A DNA stretch of 64,000 bases from contig OZ242367.1 of assembly GCA_965209015.1 (NCBI GenBank), forward strand, positions 2,728,001 to 2,792,000, read 5' to 3'. Of the stretch, positions 34,634 through 43,575 are shown one piece after another (the first letter of the stretch is position 1; the number at the start of each line of letters is the position of its first letter). This DNA comes from Bin80 sp965209015 (lineage in GTDB: Bacteria > Bacteroidota > Rhodothermia > Rhodothermales > Bin80). Below the pieces are notes generated by a model, which was not told the origin of the DNA, did no database searches, and saw nothing but the letters and a program-made list of their open reading frames with translations. Position numbers and translations under genes: made by a program.

Positions 34634-35635
34634 TCAGGGATAAAACTGTTTGCAGTAACGGCGATATCTCCCAATTTCACCATCAGACTTGCATAACCTC
34701 GGTTGGGAAAGATATTGTTTATCTCTCCAGATATGAACATCATCCATCACATCTTTTTGTTGCATGAGCATAATGAATCTATTCATGAGTCCTGCCCGAA
34801 GTTTAAGCGGTACAAGCCCCAGTCCAACGATAGCACGTTTCGGTTGACGCATCTCTTTCACCTGACTGGCTAGCACTAGATCGATGTTCTTCCCCTCAAC
34901 AGGTGTGGCAAGCACATAAAAATTGATATGCATGTCAATGGACCGCTCATGGATGGTCACGTTTGAAAATCCGAGTCCATAGATATCTGTCTTTGCGGAA
35001 ACATGAAAACGGATCTTGATTCCTGCCACATTTTGTGTACGTATGAAGTCAAAATTGCTTGTCAGATGGGCACCATTCATGGTGATCGGATCAACACGAA
35101 GGACATTATCATACCCATGTACATACCGCAGATGAGCCAAATCTACGGAATTCTCGGTCGTTTCCTGAGGGTGCCCGGCGAATCGGATTGTCTTAAATGA
35201 TAAATCACTCCACTTACCCTCCATGTTGGATTTTTCCGGAATGCTCCATTGAGGAGGGCGTCCATCCTTGCCCCACCAGGCGAATATCATTCCGTTAATT
35301 TCTCTGGACTCATATACGTTGAGTCTTGCTGTCTTGGGAGGGGGAGCAAATGGGGTAGCGGTGCAATGGCCGCTGACCCCAAACTCAAATCCGTGAAAGG
35401 GACAGACGAGACAGCCATCCCGAACTACGCCCCCCGAGGCAGGTCCCATATCTGCACCAAGGTGTGGACAGAATGCATCCGCAACACACACACCTCCTTG
35501 CCCATCCCCCCATGCAATGATCTCCTCTCCCATCCAAGTCTTACGAACCAGTTGTCCATTCCGTATCTCCTTACAACTGGCCACAAAATACCAACCCTCA
35601 GGAAAAGAAGGAAGTGCATTTATCTCGGTCTGCAT
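34634..35635 (-). CDS. Rieske non-heme iron oxygenase
   Basis: The N-terminal Rieske [2Fe-2S] domain has its ligands in CPHLGADMG and CPFHGFEF (two Cys, two His). The C-terminal catalytic domain carries the mononuclear iron motif in ENSVDLAHLRYVHGY, with Asp and two His. This architecture resembles the Rieske oxygenases that include sterol 7-desaturases of the DAF-36/Neverland type and ring-hydroxylating enzymes; the substrate is not identifiable. I choose the ATG at 35635 (MQTEINALPSFPEGW), because the 50 residues encoded upstream in the same frame are unlike the family. No ferredoxin or reductase gene lies nearby. A sterol-desaturase-like gene is found 11 kb away. Confidence 0.88.
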   Translation of the reverse strand: MQTEINALPSFPEGWYFVASCKEIRNGQLVRKTWMGEEIIAWGDGQGGVCVADAFCPHLGADMGPASGGVVRDGCLVCPFHGFEFGVSGHCTATPFAPPPKTARLNVYESREINGMIFAWWGKDGRPPQWSIPEKSNMEGKWSDLSFKTIRFAGHPQETTENSVDLAHLRYVHGYDNVLRVDPITMNGAHLTSNFDFIRTQNVAGIKIRFHVSAKTDIYGLGFSNVTIHERSIDMHINFYVLATPVEGKNIDLVLASQVKEMRQPKRAIVGLGLVPLKLRAGLMNRFIMLMQQKDVMDDVHIWRDKQYLSQPRLCKSDGEIGRYRRYCKQFYP

Positions 35636-36033
35636 GTTATTTTTGTTCAAATGATTTGTAATGTCTAACCAAGGTAGAGAATTCATCACGTCGAAGAAAG
35701 TGCATTGAACCCCTGATGAATACTGCCCTGAACTTAACGATTTCCGTAATTTATAAAAGTTCTTTTTAGGCAGAAACAAATTCAATGGGTAGAAAATAAG
35801 CTTTTTCGCTGACGCGTTTATCTTGGTCTTGCCTGTCTAGATGTCTTTTTTCTCAAAATCAATTCCAACAAGCCTACCAGTCCTGTTTTTCAGTCAACAG
35901 GTCGAATGTACTTCATCATTCCAGTTGTATCTTTCCATGGTCAAATCACCTGCATGATCGATACAAAATTTGTATGATTGGATCCAGTTATCTTGTATGA
36001 AATATCTATTCCTCCTACCGAACTATATGCGAT

Positions 36034-36879
36034 ATGTCTGAATCAATTCCACTAAAAATTGTAACCTGGAATGTCAATTCTGCCCGAGCCCGACTTGTCA
36101 GAATCATAGAGTTTCTCCATCGTCATTCCCCTGATGTTGTTTGCCTACAGGAAGTCAAGGCCACGCTTGAAACATTCCCCTTCACCGAAATTAAGGATGC
36201 TGGCTATCAGTCCGTTATTCACGGCCAACCTTCCTATAACGGGGTCGCTATTTTAGCAAAAGAACCCGTAGATGAAATTCGGACTGGACTGGATAATGAA
36301 GCGCGCGTGATTGCGGGTACAGTCCACGGCCTGAGAGTCATTAATGTGTATGTGCCAAACGGTCGACGAATTGGAACCCCGAAACATGCCTATAAGCTTC
36401 GCTGGTTAGATACCTTACATAAATTTCTGGAAGTCGAACGACAACGCCACAAACAGTTCGTCTTGACAGGAGATTTTAATGTTGCCTTCAGTGCCTCTGA
36501 TGTTGCTCACCCAGACAACTGGAAAGATTCTGTCCTCTGTGATCCAGCGGCACTTGAGAAACTGAATAAAATTGTCCGACGATTTGATCTGGAGGATATT
36601 CTGCGTAAGCACGCACCAGGACCAGGAGTATATACTTGGTGGGATTTTCGAACCCGAGGATTTGATTGGAACGATGGGGTACGTATAGACCACATCCTGA
36701 CCACGCCAAGGATCACTGACCTGACCACGAATGCATGGGTGGACATAGACGAACGTGATCTTGAACGCCCCTCTGACCATGCTCCGGTTCTCATGCGGCT
36801 ATTTCAGACCGTCAGTGTGCCTCAAGCCAGTTCACACCACTCCCCAGATTCACCTCAATTGGAACTTGAAGTTTCATAG
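36034..36879 (+). CDS. xth: Exodeoxyribonuclease III
   Basis: An AP endonuclease and 3'-5' exonuclease of base-excision repair. Family motifs are IVTWNVNSARARL at the N-terminus, VVCLQEVKA with the metal-binding Glu, LTGDFNVAF, and the catalytic SDHAPVLM near the C-terminus. At 281 residues it is slightly longer than average because of a C-terminal extension (after LFQTV) that overlaps the 3' end of polA on the opposite strand by 68 bases. The convergent overlap of two repair genes is unusual. The start ATG at 36034 fits the family N-terminus. Confidence 0.95.
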   Translation: MSESIPLKIVTWNVNSARARLVRIIEFLHRHSPDVVCLQEVKATLETFPFTEIKDAGYQSVIHGQPSYNGVAILAKEPVDEIRTGLDNEARVIAGTVHGLRVINVYVPNGRRIGTPKHAYKLRWLDTLHKFLEVERQRHKQFVLTGDFNVAFSASDVAHPDNWKDSVLCDPAALEKLNKIVRRFDLEDILRKHAPGPGVYTWWDFRTRGFDWNDGVRIDHILTTPRITDLTTNAWVDIDERDLERPSDHAPVLMRLFQTVSVPQASSHHSPDSPQLELEVS

Positions 36880-39523
36880 CCTGGATCATACAGGTTTGAA
36901 CAATCTCTTCTGCCTCAGATAATTCCTGCTCTGGTACTTCAAATACGAGTTCATCGTGGACTTGCAGGATCGCCCTGGATCGCATACCGGCATGTTGCAT
37001 CTCCCGATCAATCGCAATCGCTGCTAGCTTGATCATATCCGCTTGGGTGCCTTGAATTGGCATATTGACTGCGATCCGCTCAGCGGCGGCACGTACGGCG
37101 CTGTTCCGCGCCTTCAAATCTGGCAAATATCGGCGACGGCCCATGAGCGTTGTCGAAAACCCTTGTTCTTTCGCCAGATCAACCTGCCTCTGCATAAACT
37201 GCCAAACGCCGGGGAAAGACTCTTGATGCGCATTCATGAGTTCCTGTGCCTCCTTACGTGTACAGCGTAATCCACGAGAAAGGCCTGACGGGGATAGGCC
37301 ATACGGAATTCCATAATTCACGGCCTTTGCTTTATTCCGTTGTTCTCTTGTAATCTCATCGGCATCCACCTTATAGATGAGTGCAGCCGTTTCAGTATGA
37401 GGATCACGACCGGTCGTGAAGAATTCCTTAAGCCCCAGATCACCACTCATGTGCGCAAGGATTCTGAGTTCAATTTGCGAGTAGTCAGCGGAGAGAATGA
37501 TGCAGCCTCTGGGAGCAACGAACGCACTGCGCAACTGTCGACCTGTCTGATCCCGGATCGGAATGTTTTGGAGTGCCGGATCTGATGAAGATAAGCGGCC
37601 CGTGGCTGCGGAAGCTTGATTGAAGATCGTATGAACGCGTCCAGTTTCTTGCACAACCATGCGCACCAAGTTGTCTACATAGGTCCCTTTGAGTTTGGCT
37701 GCCTTACGCCAGTCCATAATGAGTGCGGCTACCTTGTGCTCGGTTGCCAGATCCAGTAGAACCTCCTCGCGTGTAGATGGCTTTCCCGAAGGTGTTTTTC
37801 GTTTCACCGGATATCCCAATTTTTCAAAAAGGACCTCTCCCACCTGCTTGGAGGAGGCGATATTAAAGGACTCACCTACCTCGCTAAAAATTTCATTGGC
37901 ATATTGATCCAGATCTTCTTGAATTCGCGGGCCAAGCTCGTCGAGAACGATCCGATTTAATTTTACTCCTGCAGCTTCCATATCGGCCAATACATGAATC
38001 AGTGGGAACTCAATCTCCTCGGCCACTCGCAGAAGATCATTCTGATGCAATTTTTTGCTCAGTTGCTCCTGCATGGCAAGTGAAAAATCCGCTCGTTCGC
38101 ATGCGAGAACTCTGAATTCTTCTGGAGACAGATTACGCGGCTCTTTTCGTAAACGACCAACACCCAAAATCTGGTCAATCTCTTGGGGCTCATAACTCAA
38201 TTGCTGCTTCACCACCGTACTGAATCGGTGATTTTGATCTGGAGACAATAAATAGTGAGCAATCTCCGTATCAAAGAGCTTGCCCCGAACCGGCACCATG
38301 AGTTGACGGAGTCGAACAAGCAAAGGCTTGAGACCATGTCCCGTCTTTGCTACTTTCCCATTAGAAAAGACAGGGGCAAGAACCCGCATAATCTCAGATT
38401 CGGGAGTGCCATCCGGTAATGGGATGGGCAGATATACTGCACTCCCTATCGCCCAGGAAACTGCCAGTCCATACCAATCTGCGCGTACGGGCGAACTTGG
38501 TGTCATGAGGGTAGCCAGCCCTATATGAGGAACATCTTTCAGAGACTGTTCAAATATTTTCAGTTCTGTAAGTGTTTCAATCAAGCGATAATTTGCTTGA
38601 TCGGATTGATAGCTTTTTAGGGTAGTATCTGAGGTGGTTTCCGTAGTTTGAAAGAGTTCTGCTCCCGCTGTTAGGCGCCGAATTAATGAGTTAAATTCAT
38701 ATCGGCGGAAAAATGCAAGTGGTTCGGCATCTCTGGGACTACGACTGCGACAGACATCCCAATCCAGTTCTACATCTAAATCCGTTCGGATTGTGACCAA
38801 GTCTTTGCTGAGTCGCACCATGTCTGGATCGGCGGTTAGGGCAGTCCGCCACCGCTTGCTGGAATAGGTAGAAGCCTTACTCAGTATATTTTCTACCGTC
38901 TGATCCTGTTGAACCAGTTTTGCTGCACCTTTTTCACCAATCCCCCGGGCTCCAGGTACATTGTCACTACTATCTCCCATCAGAGCCAGCATGTCAATGA
39001 AATTCTTAGGAGGGATCTGATATTTTTCTCGGAAGGATTCTTCTGTCAAACGTTCAAATCCAGCTCCACTACGAGGCCGCAACATTTCTATTTGAGGAGA
39101 AAGAAGTTGCTGAAAATCCTTATCTGGGGACACGATGATTGCCGATGCTCCAGACGTATCTGCCTTACATGCGAGTGTACCAATCAGGTCGTCTGCTTCA
39201 AATAAATCCCCCTGCAGTACCGGAATCGAAAGTGCCTCAGCCAACTCCTTAATTCGGGGCAAATTTTCAATCAGGGCATCTGGGGGGGCATCCCGGTTCG
39301 CTTTATACTCGGGATAAAGATCATTCCTGAAGGTTTTTCCCGGCCCATCAAATACGATCACCGCATACTCCAGCCCCACCTCTTCAATCAAATTAATGAG
39401 TGTAGTCGCGAATCCATAGAGTGCACTGGTATTTTCACCTCGTGAATTGATCCGTGGTCGACTCAGGAATGAGAAGTGAGCTCGATATGCGAGTGCCATT
39501 GCATCAAGGAGGAAAATTTTCAT
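36812..39523 (-). CDS. polA: DNA polymerase I, with degenerate 3'-5' exonuclease site
   Basis: Processes Okazaki fragments and fills repair gaps. The 5'-3' exonuclease domain (about residues 1-290) is intact, with IFLLDAMALAYR and VSPDKDFQQLL. The polymerase domain has motif A in ILSADYSQIELRILAH, the O-helix in REQRNKAKAVNYGIPYG and motif C in LQVHDELVFEVP. In the middle domain the four acidic exonuclease residues are gone: the DTE motif position reads ATL, exo II reads HGLKPLLVRL, and exo III reads ACERADFSL. The enzyme probably cannot proofread. I choose the ATG at 39523 with AGGAAAC upstream, rather than the TTG at 39556. The gene lies directly after ligA. Confidence 0.95.
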   Translation of the reverse strand: MKIFLLDAMALAYRAHFSFLSRPRINSRGENTSALYGFATTLINLIEEVGLEYAVIVFDGPGKTFRNDLYPEYKANRDAPPDALIENLPRIKELAEALSIPVLQGDLFEADDLIGTLACKADTSGASAIIVSPDKDFQQLLSPQIEMLRPRSGAGFERLTEESFREKYQIPPKNFIDMLALMGDSSDNVPGARGIGEKGAAKLVQQDQTVENILSKASTYSSKRWRTALTADPDMVRLSKDLVTIRTDLDVELDWDVCRSRSPRDAEPLAFFRRYEFNSLIRRLTAGAELFQTTETTSDTTLKSYQSDQANYRLIETLTELKIFEQSLKDVPHIGLATLMTPSSPVRADWYGLAVSWAIGSAVYLPIPLPDGTPESEIMRVLAPVFSNGKVAKTGHGLKPLLVRLRQLMVPVRGKLFDTEIAHYLLSPDQNHRFSTVVKQQLSYEPQEIDQILGVGRLRKEPRNLSPEEFRVLACERADFSLAMQEQLSKKLHQNDLLRVAEEIEFPLIHVLADMEAAGVKLNRIVLDELGPRIQEDLDQYANEIFSEVGESFNIASSKQVGEVLFEKLGYPVKRKTPSGKPSTREEVLLDLATEHKVAALIMDWRKAAKLKGTYVDNLVRMVVQETGRVHTIFNQASAATGRLSSSDPALQNIPIRDQTGRQLRSAFVAPRGCIILSADYSQIELRILAHMSGDLGLKEFFTTGRDPHTETAALIYKVDADEITREQRNKAKAVNYGIPYGLSPSGLSRGLRCTRKEAQELMNAHQESFPGVWQFMQRQVDLAKEQGFSTTLMGRRRYLPDLKARNSAVRAAAERIAVNMPIQGTQADMIKLAAIAIDREMQHAGMRSRAILQVHDELVFEVPEQELSEAEEIVQTCMIQAMKLQVPIEVNLGSGVNWLEAH

Positions 39524-39552
39524 CTTTTCGTTGTTTCCTGCGTGTGTGCGAA

Positions 39553-41748
39553 TCAATCTGATCTATCCTGATCAACAAGATCTTTCAATTCTTTTAGACC
39601 TATTACGGTGACCCCAAGTGTGTCCGCTTTATTTAATTTACTGCCCGCATTCTCTCCTGCCAGAAGATAATCTGTTTTTTTGCTGATACTACCCGTGACT
39701 CTGGCGCCATGCGACTCAATCCATGCACGCGCTTCTGGGCGTGTCATCCCCTCTAAGGCACCTGTAATCACAAAGGTCTTTCCTGTTAACAATCCAGAAG
39801 AAGTGCTCAATTCCTGGGTTTTGAAATCCATGCCAGCCGCTTGGAGACTAGCAATGAGGGTTCGGTTGTCCTCTTCCTTAAACCAGTCTATAATCTCTCC
39901 GGCCATTGTTGGTCCAATTCCATCCAGCGCCACAAGGGAGCGCAGAATGGTCGCAAGTTCTGTCAATAGGGAGGTCAACTTTTGATCGTCTGTACCCAGC
40001 TGGTTGAGACAGGCAGAAACCGGATCCTTTAAATTCATCTTTGGGAGGAGGACCTTGGAGATGCTTTCCTGATTTTGAAGTAGGTTTTTTGGAATCTGTT
40101 CCTCAATTGCACCTATTTTTTCTGCGAGTTCCAGAAGCTCATCTATCGAAAACCGATTGAGTAAAAGACGTGCGGAAACAGTTCCGATCCCATGGACACC
40201 CAGAGCGACTAGTAGTTTTTCAGGGGCGCACTGACGGCTCCGATTGATTGAGGCAATGAGTTCCGACGTCTTCTTGTCTGCAAACCCCTCCAGGGGTAAC
40301 AGATCTTTTTCTGTGAGTATAAACAGATCCGCCTCATTCCGAATCAGACCTGATTCAATCAGTGAATGTATGGTATTCGGTCCCAACCCCTCAATATCAA
40401 GCCCCTCTTTGGAAGCAAAAAACACGACTCTCCGAAACACTCTCTCTGAACACTGTGGATTTGGACAGTACAGGTCCACTCCTTCTCTCTTTTTGATCAG
40501 TTGATCATCACTGACCGGACAATGTGTAGGTAGCAGCACGGGTGTTTCGCTACCCGAACGAAGTTCCTTTACAGGACCGACAATATAAGGGATCACATCT
40601 CCGGATCGTTTGATCGTGATGGTGTCTCCAATACGCAGATCCAGCTGCTCCACCTGGTCATAATTATGCAGAGTAGCATTTGAAACGGTTACTCCTCCCA
40701 CAAATACTGGTTTGAGATGTGCTGTCGGAGTAATCCGTCCCGTCCTTCCAATCTGAGGCTTCACGAACTCTAGTATTGTAGTCGCCTCCTCAGAAGGGAA
40801 CTTCACAGCGATGGCTCCCCGAGGATCTTTCCCAACTATACCGAGCTCCTTGACCTGTGTGCTGTCTGAGACTTTGACGACCACACCGTCAATTTCAAAT
40901 GGAAGATTGCTTCGCTCAGTTTGCCACCAATCAACCCGTACAGCAACGTCATCCAAGGTTGAGAATCGCTTTACTTCGGGAGGAACCTTAAATCCCGCGC
41001 CTCTCAACCAGTCCAAACGTTCAAAGTGATCTCCGGGTGCAAAGTCATCTGGGTACATCACATCGTAGGCATAAGCTGATAAATCTCTCTTGGCAGTGAG
41101 TTGTGCATCCTTTTGTTTGAGTGAACCGGAGGCGGTATTGCGGGCATTGACGTATACGGGTTCACCATCAGCAATTCTCTGCTGATTCAATTTTGTAAAT
41201 GCGTCCTTCGTGAAGAGTACCTCACACCTCACTACCAAGACATCTGGTGGGGAGGGGCCACCCTCAACGGGAATTCGCAGCGGTAGCGACCATATCGTAC
41301 GAGCATTTGCTGTAACTATATCCCCAACATCCCCATTACCACGAGTGGCTGCCTGAGTAAGCACACCTTTCTCATATCTCAACACCAAGGTCAACCCATC
41401 AAATTTTGGTTCTACGACATACCTAAATTCTGCATCTTGAATCAGCTTACGATTCCGAGCTTCCCAAGCCATGAGATCCTGCACACTGAACGCATTTGCG
41501 AGGCTGAGTACCGGACGAACATGGGACGTTTTGAGAAAATCAGCATCCAGATCACTTCCAACCCGCTGGGTAGGAGAATCGGGTGTAATTAACTCGGGAT
41601 CCTCACTTTCAAGTTTGATTAACTCCAATAGAAGCTGATCATACTCTGCATCTGTGATCGTAGGCTGAGCAAGTACATAGTATCTGTACGCATGTCGATT
41701 CAGACGGTCACGCAACTCGGCGGCACGATCCACTAAACTGATCTCCAT
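39553..41748 (-). CDS. ligA: NAD-dependent DNA ligase
   Basis: Seals nicks in replication and repair using NAD+. The adenylated Lys is in VVEPKFDGLTLV; the domain Ia start YRYYVLAQPTITDAEYD, the OB-fold and HhH domains, and a C-terminal BRCT domain (GKTFVITGALEGMTRPEA) are all present in 731 residues. The zinc finger is atypical: CPVS replaces the usual CPxC, so only three of the four Cys remain (with LYCPNPQCSE). An inserted stretch near PKNLLQNQESISKVLLP lies within the HhH region. The polA coding region begins 30 bases past its stop, so the two are an operon for gap filling and sealing. Confidence 0.96.
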   Translation of the reverse strand: MEISLVDRAAELRDRLNRHAYRYYVLAQPTITDAEYDQLLLELIKLESEDPELITPDSPTQRVGSDLDADFLKTSHVRPVLSLANAFSVQDLMAWEARNRKLIQDAEFRYVVEPKFDGLTLVLRYEKGVLTQAATRGNGDVGDIVTANARTIWSLPLRIPVEGGPSPPDVLVVRCEVLFTKDAFTKLNQQRIADGEPVYVNARNTASGSLKQKDAQLTAKRDLSAYAYDVMYPDDFAPGDHFERLDWLRGAGFKVPPEVKRFSTLDDVAVRVDWWQTERSNLPFEIDGVVVKVSDSTQVKELGIVGKDPRGAIAVKFPSEEATTILEFVKPQIGRTGRITPTAHLKPVFVGGVTVSNATLHNYDQVEQLDLRIGDTITIKRSGDVIPYIVGPVKELRSGSETPVLLPTHCPVSDDQLIKKREGVDLYCPNPQCSERVFRRVVFFASKEGLDIEGLGPNTIHSLIESGLIRNEADLFILTEKDLLPLEGFADKKTSELIASINRSRQCAPEKLLVALGVHGIGTVSARLLLNRFSIDELLELAEKIGAIEEQIPKNLLQNQESISKVLLPKMNLKDPVSACLNQLGTDDQKLTSLLTELATILRSLVALDGIGPTMAGEIIDWFKEEDNRTLIASLQAAGMDFKTQELSTSSGLLTGKTFVITGALEGMTRPEARAWIESHGARVTGSISKKTDYLLAGENAGSKLNKADTLGVTVIGLKELKDLVDQDRSD

Positions 41749-41755
41749 ACGGTCT

Positions 41756-42163
41756 CTATCGCCAAGCTCCTATGAGCCCTGCCATGAGTAATAGGAGCAC
41801 TAAGTTGTATGCCTGATTGAGTACAAACAACCCAAGGCTTTTATCTTCCCAAGCAACACTCTGCCACCCTATTGGCAATGCAAAGCCTACCCATGCTGCG
41901 AAACCAACCGTTAGACCTCCCTCTAACGTGCCCATATTCATATAGGAAATGAGAAGTGATAACACATATGCCGTGAGCACGGAGCCAACCAGAGATCCTC
42001 CATAGGATTTGGCCGGATTGAGTGTTTCTTTAATTTGTTCTTGGGTGAGCCCCATCATTTTCATCCATATCTTACCGAAAATCGGCCCGTACCAGAGCGA
42101 GCCTAAGATCATCGGAAGCAGAATGGCGATAATCAGTGGAAGCCAGCTTTCGGGAACATACAT
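41756..42163 (-). CDS. DUF1761 membrane protein
   Basis: A 135-residue protein with four hydrophobic segments, matching the DUF1761 family: LLPMILGSLWYGPIFGKIWM near the N-terminus, a Ser/Tyr-rich second segment (SVLTAYVLSLLISYM), and the final AYNLVLLLLMAGLIGAWR. Function of the family is unknown. It lies seven bases upstream of ligA on the same strand and may share its transcript. Confidence 0.85.
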   Translation of the reverse strand: MYVPESWLPLIIAILLPMILGSLWYGPIFGKIWMKMMGLTQEQIKETLNPAKSYGGSLVGSVLTAYVLSLLISYMNMGTLEGGLTVGFAAWVGFALPIGWQSVAWEDKSLGLFVLNQAYNLVLLLLMAGLIGAWR

Positions 42164-42220
42164 TTGAATAAAGTTTGGTTGTAGATAGGGGAAGATAAGA
42201 ATTGTGAAGAAATTGCGAAG

Positions 42221-42568
42221 TCAATCTTCTTCCCAAATGCCACAAAAGGCTCCGGAAGGATCTTGAATGATCGCATAGCGATTCTTTTCACCAAATGATT
42301 TGATTTGAGTGATGATCACTCCCCCCTGATTGAGGCAGGACTGGAGACTTTTTTCAAGAGATTTTACCTGAAAGTAGGGGATCCAGACGGGTGGAAGATC
42401 GGCATTCATGCCACGAGCATGACAGATCCCCGTAATCGGTTCTGCATCCACCTTCATGACATAGTCATTATAATCATCCATCCTGACGGGTTCGGATTTC
42501 CATCCGATCACTTCCGCATAAAAGTCGCGTACTTCTTCCGCATTTTCTACAGTCAAGTCTATCCACAT
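42221..42568 (-). CDS. VOC (glyoxalase/bleomycin-resistance) family protein
   Basis: A short 115-residue vicinal-oxygen-chelate protein. The fold is indicated by WIDLTVENAEEVRDFYAEVIGW at the N-terminus, two beta-alpha units, and the C-terminal YAIIQDPSGAFCGIWE with the metal-site Glu region. Family members act in isomerisation, epoxide opening or antibiotic sequestration; the substrate is not identifiable from sequence. It is upstream of the DUF1761 gene with a gap of 57 bases. Confidence 0.85.
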   Translation of the reverse strand: MWIDLTVENAEEVRDFYAEVIGWKSEPVRMDDYNDYVMKVDAEPITGICHARGMNADLPPVWIPYFQVKSLEKSLQSCLNQGGVIITQIKSFGEKNRYAIIQDPSGAFCGIWEED

Positions 42569-42803
42569 TGAAAATAATTGGATTTATCCACTAAAATTCA
42601 TGCTTACTTTCCTCTCTACAACTCCCTAGATCATTAAGGGATCACATCTAGGTGGGGGAGCGAGAGGATGAACAAATTCATCCATTCCATTGTGAGTTAA
42701 TTTTGGAAAAACCGTGTATGTATTGTTTGCATTTTGTTGACGAATCGTAAGGATTTTGGTGGTATCATTGCACTGCAATTCAACAAAAACCTACTCTCTA
42801 TTG

Positions 42804-43052
42804 ATGGCAGCCTCCACTAGATTTCGTAACCGTTACACCCGAACCAACCCAGAACAGCGGCTTCCCTCCTCCGCTGCGACCGCGCTGGAGACCTTAACGA
42901 TTGAGAAGGTTCTCTACGAGGTTGAACTAACTCACCAAGCTGAGTGGATCCTTGGACAACGACAGGGACACTCTTGGTACAACGAAGATGGTTCGCACCT
43001 CGCCGAAGCGGTTCATATTAAGGCAATTCGAATCCCAGCCCGTAAATATTAA
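42804..43052 (+). CDS. Small hypothetical protein
   Basis: The ATG at 42804 gives 82 residues (MAASTRFRNRYTRTNPEQRL...). A start at 42756 would add 16. The product is basic at the N-terminus with a central EKVLYEVELTHQAEWIL stretch; no family, signal or membrane segment is recognised. It lies between two gene pairs on the opposite strand. Codon usage does not rule it out, but support is weak. Confidence 0.4.
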   Translation: MAASTRFRNRYTRTNPEQRLPSSAATALETLTIEKVLYEVELTHQAEWILGQRQGHSWYNEDGSHLAEAVHIKAIRIPARKY

Positions 43053-43134
43053 CCCAATATGCCTTAGATCCTTATGTGCATATGGTTTGCCTGATGACTT
43101 TGTTGTAGTTGGACACTCAGGAATCAGGATTTTT

Positions 43135-43506
43135 TTACACAAACTTCAATGCAGACCAAGTTGCATCAATAGAGCAAACTTTCACATCCTTCATTCCGAT
43201 TGCCCGCCCTATTCTCAAAATGATTGGCCGTGAAAGATCTGTCTTCTCGCCAGATGCTTTTTTTGGCCATGAAATCCATAACATGGATTGATCTCCCAAA
43301 GTGGGAAGTGCAATATTTATCTGGGCCATGAGGTGCTTCTGGGTGTCAGAGAATAGATGAACAAAATCGGCTTTCTCCATTGGAGATTCACTTGGAATGA
43401 CTGGTGAATCTGCAATCAAACGATCGTAGTTCAAGGGTCTATTCAGTGCGTATGCTCGCATCCCCTCTTTAAGCCCCAGCTTCATAGATAGTGTTCTCAA
43501 CTCCAT
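43135..43506 (-). CDS. DUF3052-like protein
   Basis: A soluble 123-residue protein. The blocks MKLGLKEGMRAYALNRP, ADFVHLFSDTQKHL, SMLWISWPKKASGEKTDL and VKVCSIDATWSALKFV match the pattern I know for DUF3052. The usual few basic residues after the last block are missing, so the C-terminus is slightly short. Function is unknown. It is divergent from the sulfatase gene, whose frame begins about seven bases from its start. Confidence 0.8.
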   Translation of the reverse strand: MELRTLSMKLGLKEGMRAYALNRPLNYDRLIADSPVIPSESPMEKADFVHLFSDTQKHLMAQINIALPTLGDQSMLWISWPKKASGEKTDLSRPIILRIGRAIGMKDVKVCSIDATWSALKFV

Positions 43507-43575
43507 CGGATCGTGTTGATTTTAATTGAAAAATACGTCAAATTGGCTATGATCAGCCAAATAATATGGCATCAC

